Positions 6,063-7,314 of a DNA stretch of 7,314 bases are shown one piece after another; position 1 is the first letter of the stretch, and each line of letters starts with the position of its first letter. The position numbers and the translations under genes are program-made. The notes under the pieces are model-generated. The model was not told the DNA's origin, made no database searches, and saw nothing but the letters and a program-made list of their open reading frames with translations. The stretch lies in contig JASHPC010000187.1 in the NCBI GenBank assembly GCA_030038335.1, forward strand, positions 1-7,314. The letters run 5' to 3'. Origin of the DNA: Vulcanimicrobiota bacterium (GTDB lineage Bacteria; Vulcanimicrobiota; Vulcanimicrobiia; Vulcanimicrobiales; Vulcanimicrobiaceae).

Positions 6063-7124
6063 ATGCAGGTAACGTCCGCCGGGCAGCGCGGCATCGTGAT
6101 CGCCGTCGACCTTGGCGACGAGCGGCGGCCGCTCGATCCCGAGCTGGACGAGTTCGAGTCGCTCGTGCTCGCGACCGGAGCGTCGATTGTGGGACGCGTG
6201 ATCCAGCGCCGCGACGCCGTCGACCCGGCGACGCTCGTAGGAAGCGGTAAGGCGCACGCGATCGCAGAGATGCTGCACGAATATGGCGCAAACCTCGTGC
6301 TCGTCCTCAACGATCTGCGTCCGCGTCAGCGAAAGAACCTCGAGCGCATCGTTCCCGTTCCCATCGTCGACCGTACGATGGTGATTCTCGACGTCTTTGC
6401 GCGACATGCGCGCAGTCGCGAAGGCAAGCTGCAAGTCGAGCTCGCGCAACTGCGCTATCGTCAGTCGAATCTCATTGGCGTCGGCGCCGATCTGTCGCGT
6501 CTCGGAGGAGGCATTGGAACGCGCGGTCCGGGCGAGACGAAGCTCGAAGTGGATCGACGACGCATCCAGCAGCGCATCTCCGTTCTGCGAGATCAGCTCG
6601 AGCGAGTGCGCAAGCAGCGAGCGACGCGCCGCCAGGCACGTCGCGACGAACCGCTCGTCGCGCTCGTCGGGTACACGAACGTCGGAAAATCCTCGCTGCT
6701 CAATGCGCTTGCGCGCTCCGACGCCTTCGTTGCCGACCAACCGTTCGCGACGCTCGATCCAACCGTTCGTCGCGTCTTTCTGCGGGAGCGGCAGTACGTT
6801 CGAATGGTGGACACGGTCGGCTTCATCACCGATCTCCCGAAAGATCTCGTCGCAGCGTTCCGAGCGACGCTCGAAGAGCTGCAAGACGCCGACGTGCTCG
6901 TACACGTCACGGACGCGTCGACTTCAGATCGAGAACGTCAGGAGCACGCCGTCGTCGCGCTCGTGCGCGACCTCGGGCTGGACAAGAAGCGGCGCATAGA
7001 CGTTTTCAACAAGATAGACAAAGTGACGAACGCTGCGAACGTACCCGGGGCCATCTCTGTCAGTGCGAGGACCGGCGCCGGCCTTGACGCGTTGCGCACC
7101 GCGATCGCGAAGTCTCTACGGTAA
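6063..7124 (+). CDS. hflX: GTPase HflX (ribosome-associated, ribosome splitting/rescue)
   Basis: Cytoplasmic GTPase that in E. coli binds and splits stalled 70S ribosomes after stress. The N-terminal HflX domain is clear (353 aa): EFESLVLATGA (30-40), LVGSGKAHAIAEM (58-70), DRTMVILDVFA (103-113), EGKLQVELAQLRY (120-132) and the hallmark GGIGTRGPGETKLE (149-162). It is followed by a helical basic linker (about 163-195). G-domain motifs: G1 GYTNVGKSS (203-211), G2 region FATLDPT (228-234), G3 DTVGF (250-254), G4 NKID (316-319) and G5 SVSART (332-337). As in the family, a hydrophobic Phe replaces the catalytic Gln after DTVG. It ends just after the G domain, so it lacks the C-terminal domain of the roughly 426-aa E. 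coli protein; shorter forms are common. ATG 6063 is chosen because family homology begins within about ten residues; no strong ribosome site is seen. The last 9 bp overlap the convergent gene at 7116. Confidence 0.96.
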   Translation: MQVTSAGQRGIVIAVDLGDERRPLDPELDEFESLVLATGASIVGRVIQRRDAVDPATLVGSGKAHAIAEMLHEYGANLVLVLNDLRPRQRKNLERIVPVPIVDRTMVILDVFARHARSREGKLQVELAQLRYRQSNLIGVGADLSRLGGGIGTRGPGETKLEVDRRRIQQRISVLRDQLERVRKQRATRRQARRDEPLVALVGYTNVGKSSLLNALARSDAFVADQPFATLDPTVRRVFLRERQYVRMVDTVGFITDLPKDLVAAFRATLEELQDADVLVHVTDASTSDRERQEHAVVALVRDLGLDKKRRIDVFNKIDKVTNAANVPGAISVSARTGAGLDALRTAIAKSLR

Positions 7125-7314
7125 AGGCGTTTCGCTGGGTATCGGCGTCGGGAGAGGACGAGGCTCGGTCGACGGTTCCGGGGGCGGTGGAAGCGTCGTC
7201 ATGCCGGCAGGCATTGCGATTGGAACGAGACGTGCGTATCCGATCGACACGCCCTGATCTTTGACGACCGTGACGATCGTCGTCGTCGTCGAATATGCGG
7301 GCGCGCGCACGGTA
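7116..7314 (-). CDS. C-terminal fragment of an unidentified protein with proline-rich tail
   Basis: An open frame runs from the right edge to TAG at 7116-7118 (about 65 residues), probably the end of a larger protein. The in-frame GTG at 7310 has no visible ribosome site and is more likely an internal valine. The visible part has a Thr/Val-rich beta-like stretch (STTTTIVTVV), then KDQGVSIGYARLVPIAMPAGM, and ends in a Pro/Glu/Ser/Thr tail (PPPPEPSTEPRPLPTPIP). Such tails often occur on exported or envelope proteins, but nothing identifies the family. It converges on hflX and overlaps it by 9 bp, which weakens confidence slightly. The competing plus-strand frame at 7063-7257 is Gly/Arg-rich and looks like its shadow. 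Confidence 0.5.
   Translation of the reverse strand, partial: TVRAPAYSTTTTIVTVVKDQGVSIGYARLVPIAMPAGMTTLPPPPEPSTEPRPLPTPIPSETPLP

Noticed and set aside
6041..6310. The 90-residue N-terminal extension of the permease frame
   Set aside because: It is antisense to hflX, polar and Ser/Arg-rich, while FecCD permeases begin with a hydrophobic helix as found from 6040. The 326-aa length fits the family.
7063..7257. A 64-codon plus-strand frame overlapping the end of hflX
   Set aside because: It is Gly/Arg/Ser-rich, lacks a ribosome site, and overlaps hflX in another frame and the more protein-like minus-strand frame.
7275..7292. Short GTC/CGT triplet run
   Set aside because: Explained by consecutive Thr codons (STTTT) in the minus-strand coding frame; too short to call a repeat element.

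Overview
The window looks like a compact, high-GC (by eye about 60%) bacterial chromosome segment carrying ordinary cellular genes. I see no phage, transposon, CRISPR, tRNA or rRNA signal. The lineage cannot be fixed from this stretch. The actinobacterial/cyanobacterial-type GSI-beta glutamine synthetase, the CHASE3-SpoIIE phosphatase and the dense packing fit a deep-branching terrabacterial or candidate-phylum bacterium, but that is inference only.

Layout: (1) 1-1022, minus: phosphomannomutase/phosphoglucomutase, cut by the left window edge. (2) 1056-2420, plus: membrane CHASE3 sensor fused to a SpoIIE/RsbU-type PP2C phosphatase, overlapped by 2413-2796, plus, a small exported protein of unknown function with an SH3/KOW-like tail. 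(3) 6040 down to 2793, minus: a possible three-gene transcription unit of FecCD-type ABC permease, its ATPase (joined by an ATGA overlap) and, 48 bp further on, type I glutamine synthetase. (4) 6063-7124, plus: the ribosome-associated GTPase HflX. (5) 7116-7314, minus: the proline-rich C-terminus of an unidentified protein that continues past the right edge.

The genes serve several jobs: sugar-phosphate interconversion for envelope polysaccharide, a membrane signalling phosphatase with a possible small partner, metal-chelate or cobalamin import, nitrogen assimilation, and ribosome rescue. The most notable structural trait is packing. Both divergent pairs are separated by only 22-33 bp, two convergent pairs overlap at their stop codons (one through a shared CTAG palindrome), and both same-strand close pairs overlap. 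There is no gene-free stretch longer than about 50 bp. The most unusual protein details are an ABC ATPase without the usual Q-loop glutamine and a two-gene phosphatase/exported-protein unit. I find no clear candidate for a wholly new biological system here.
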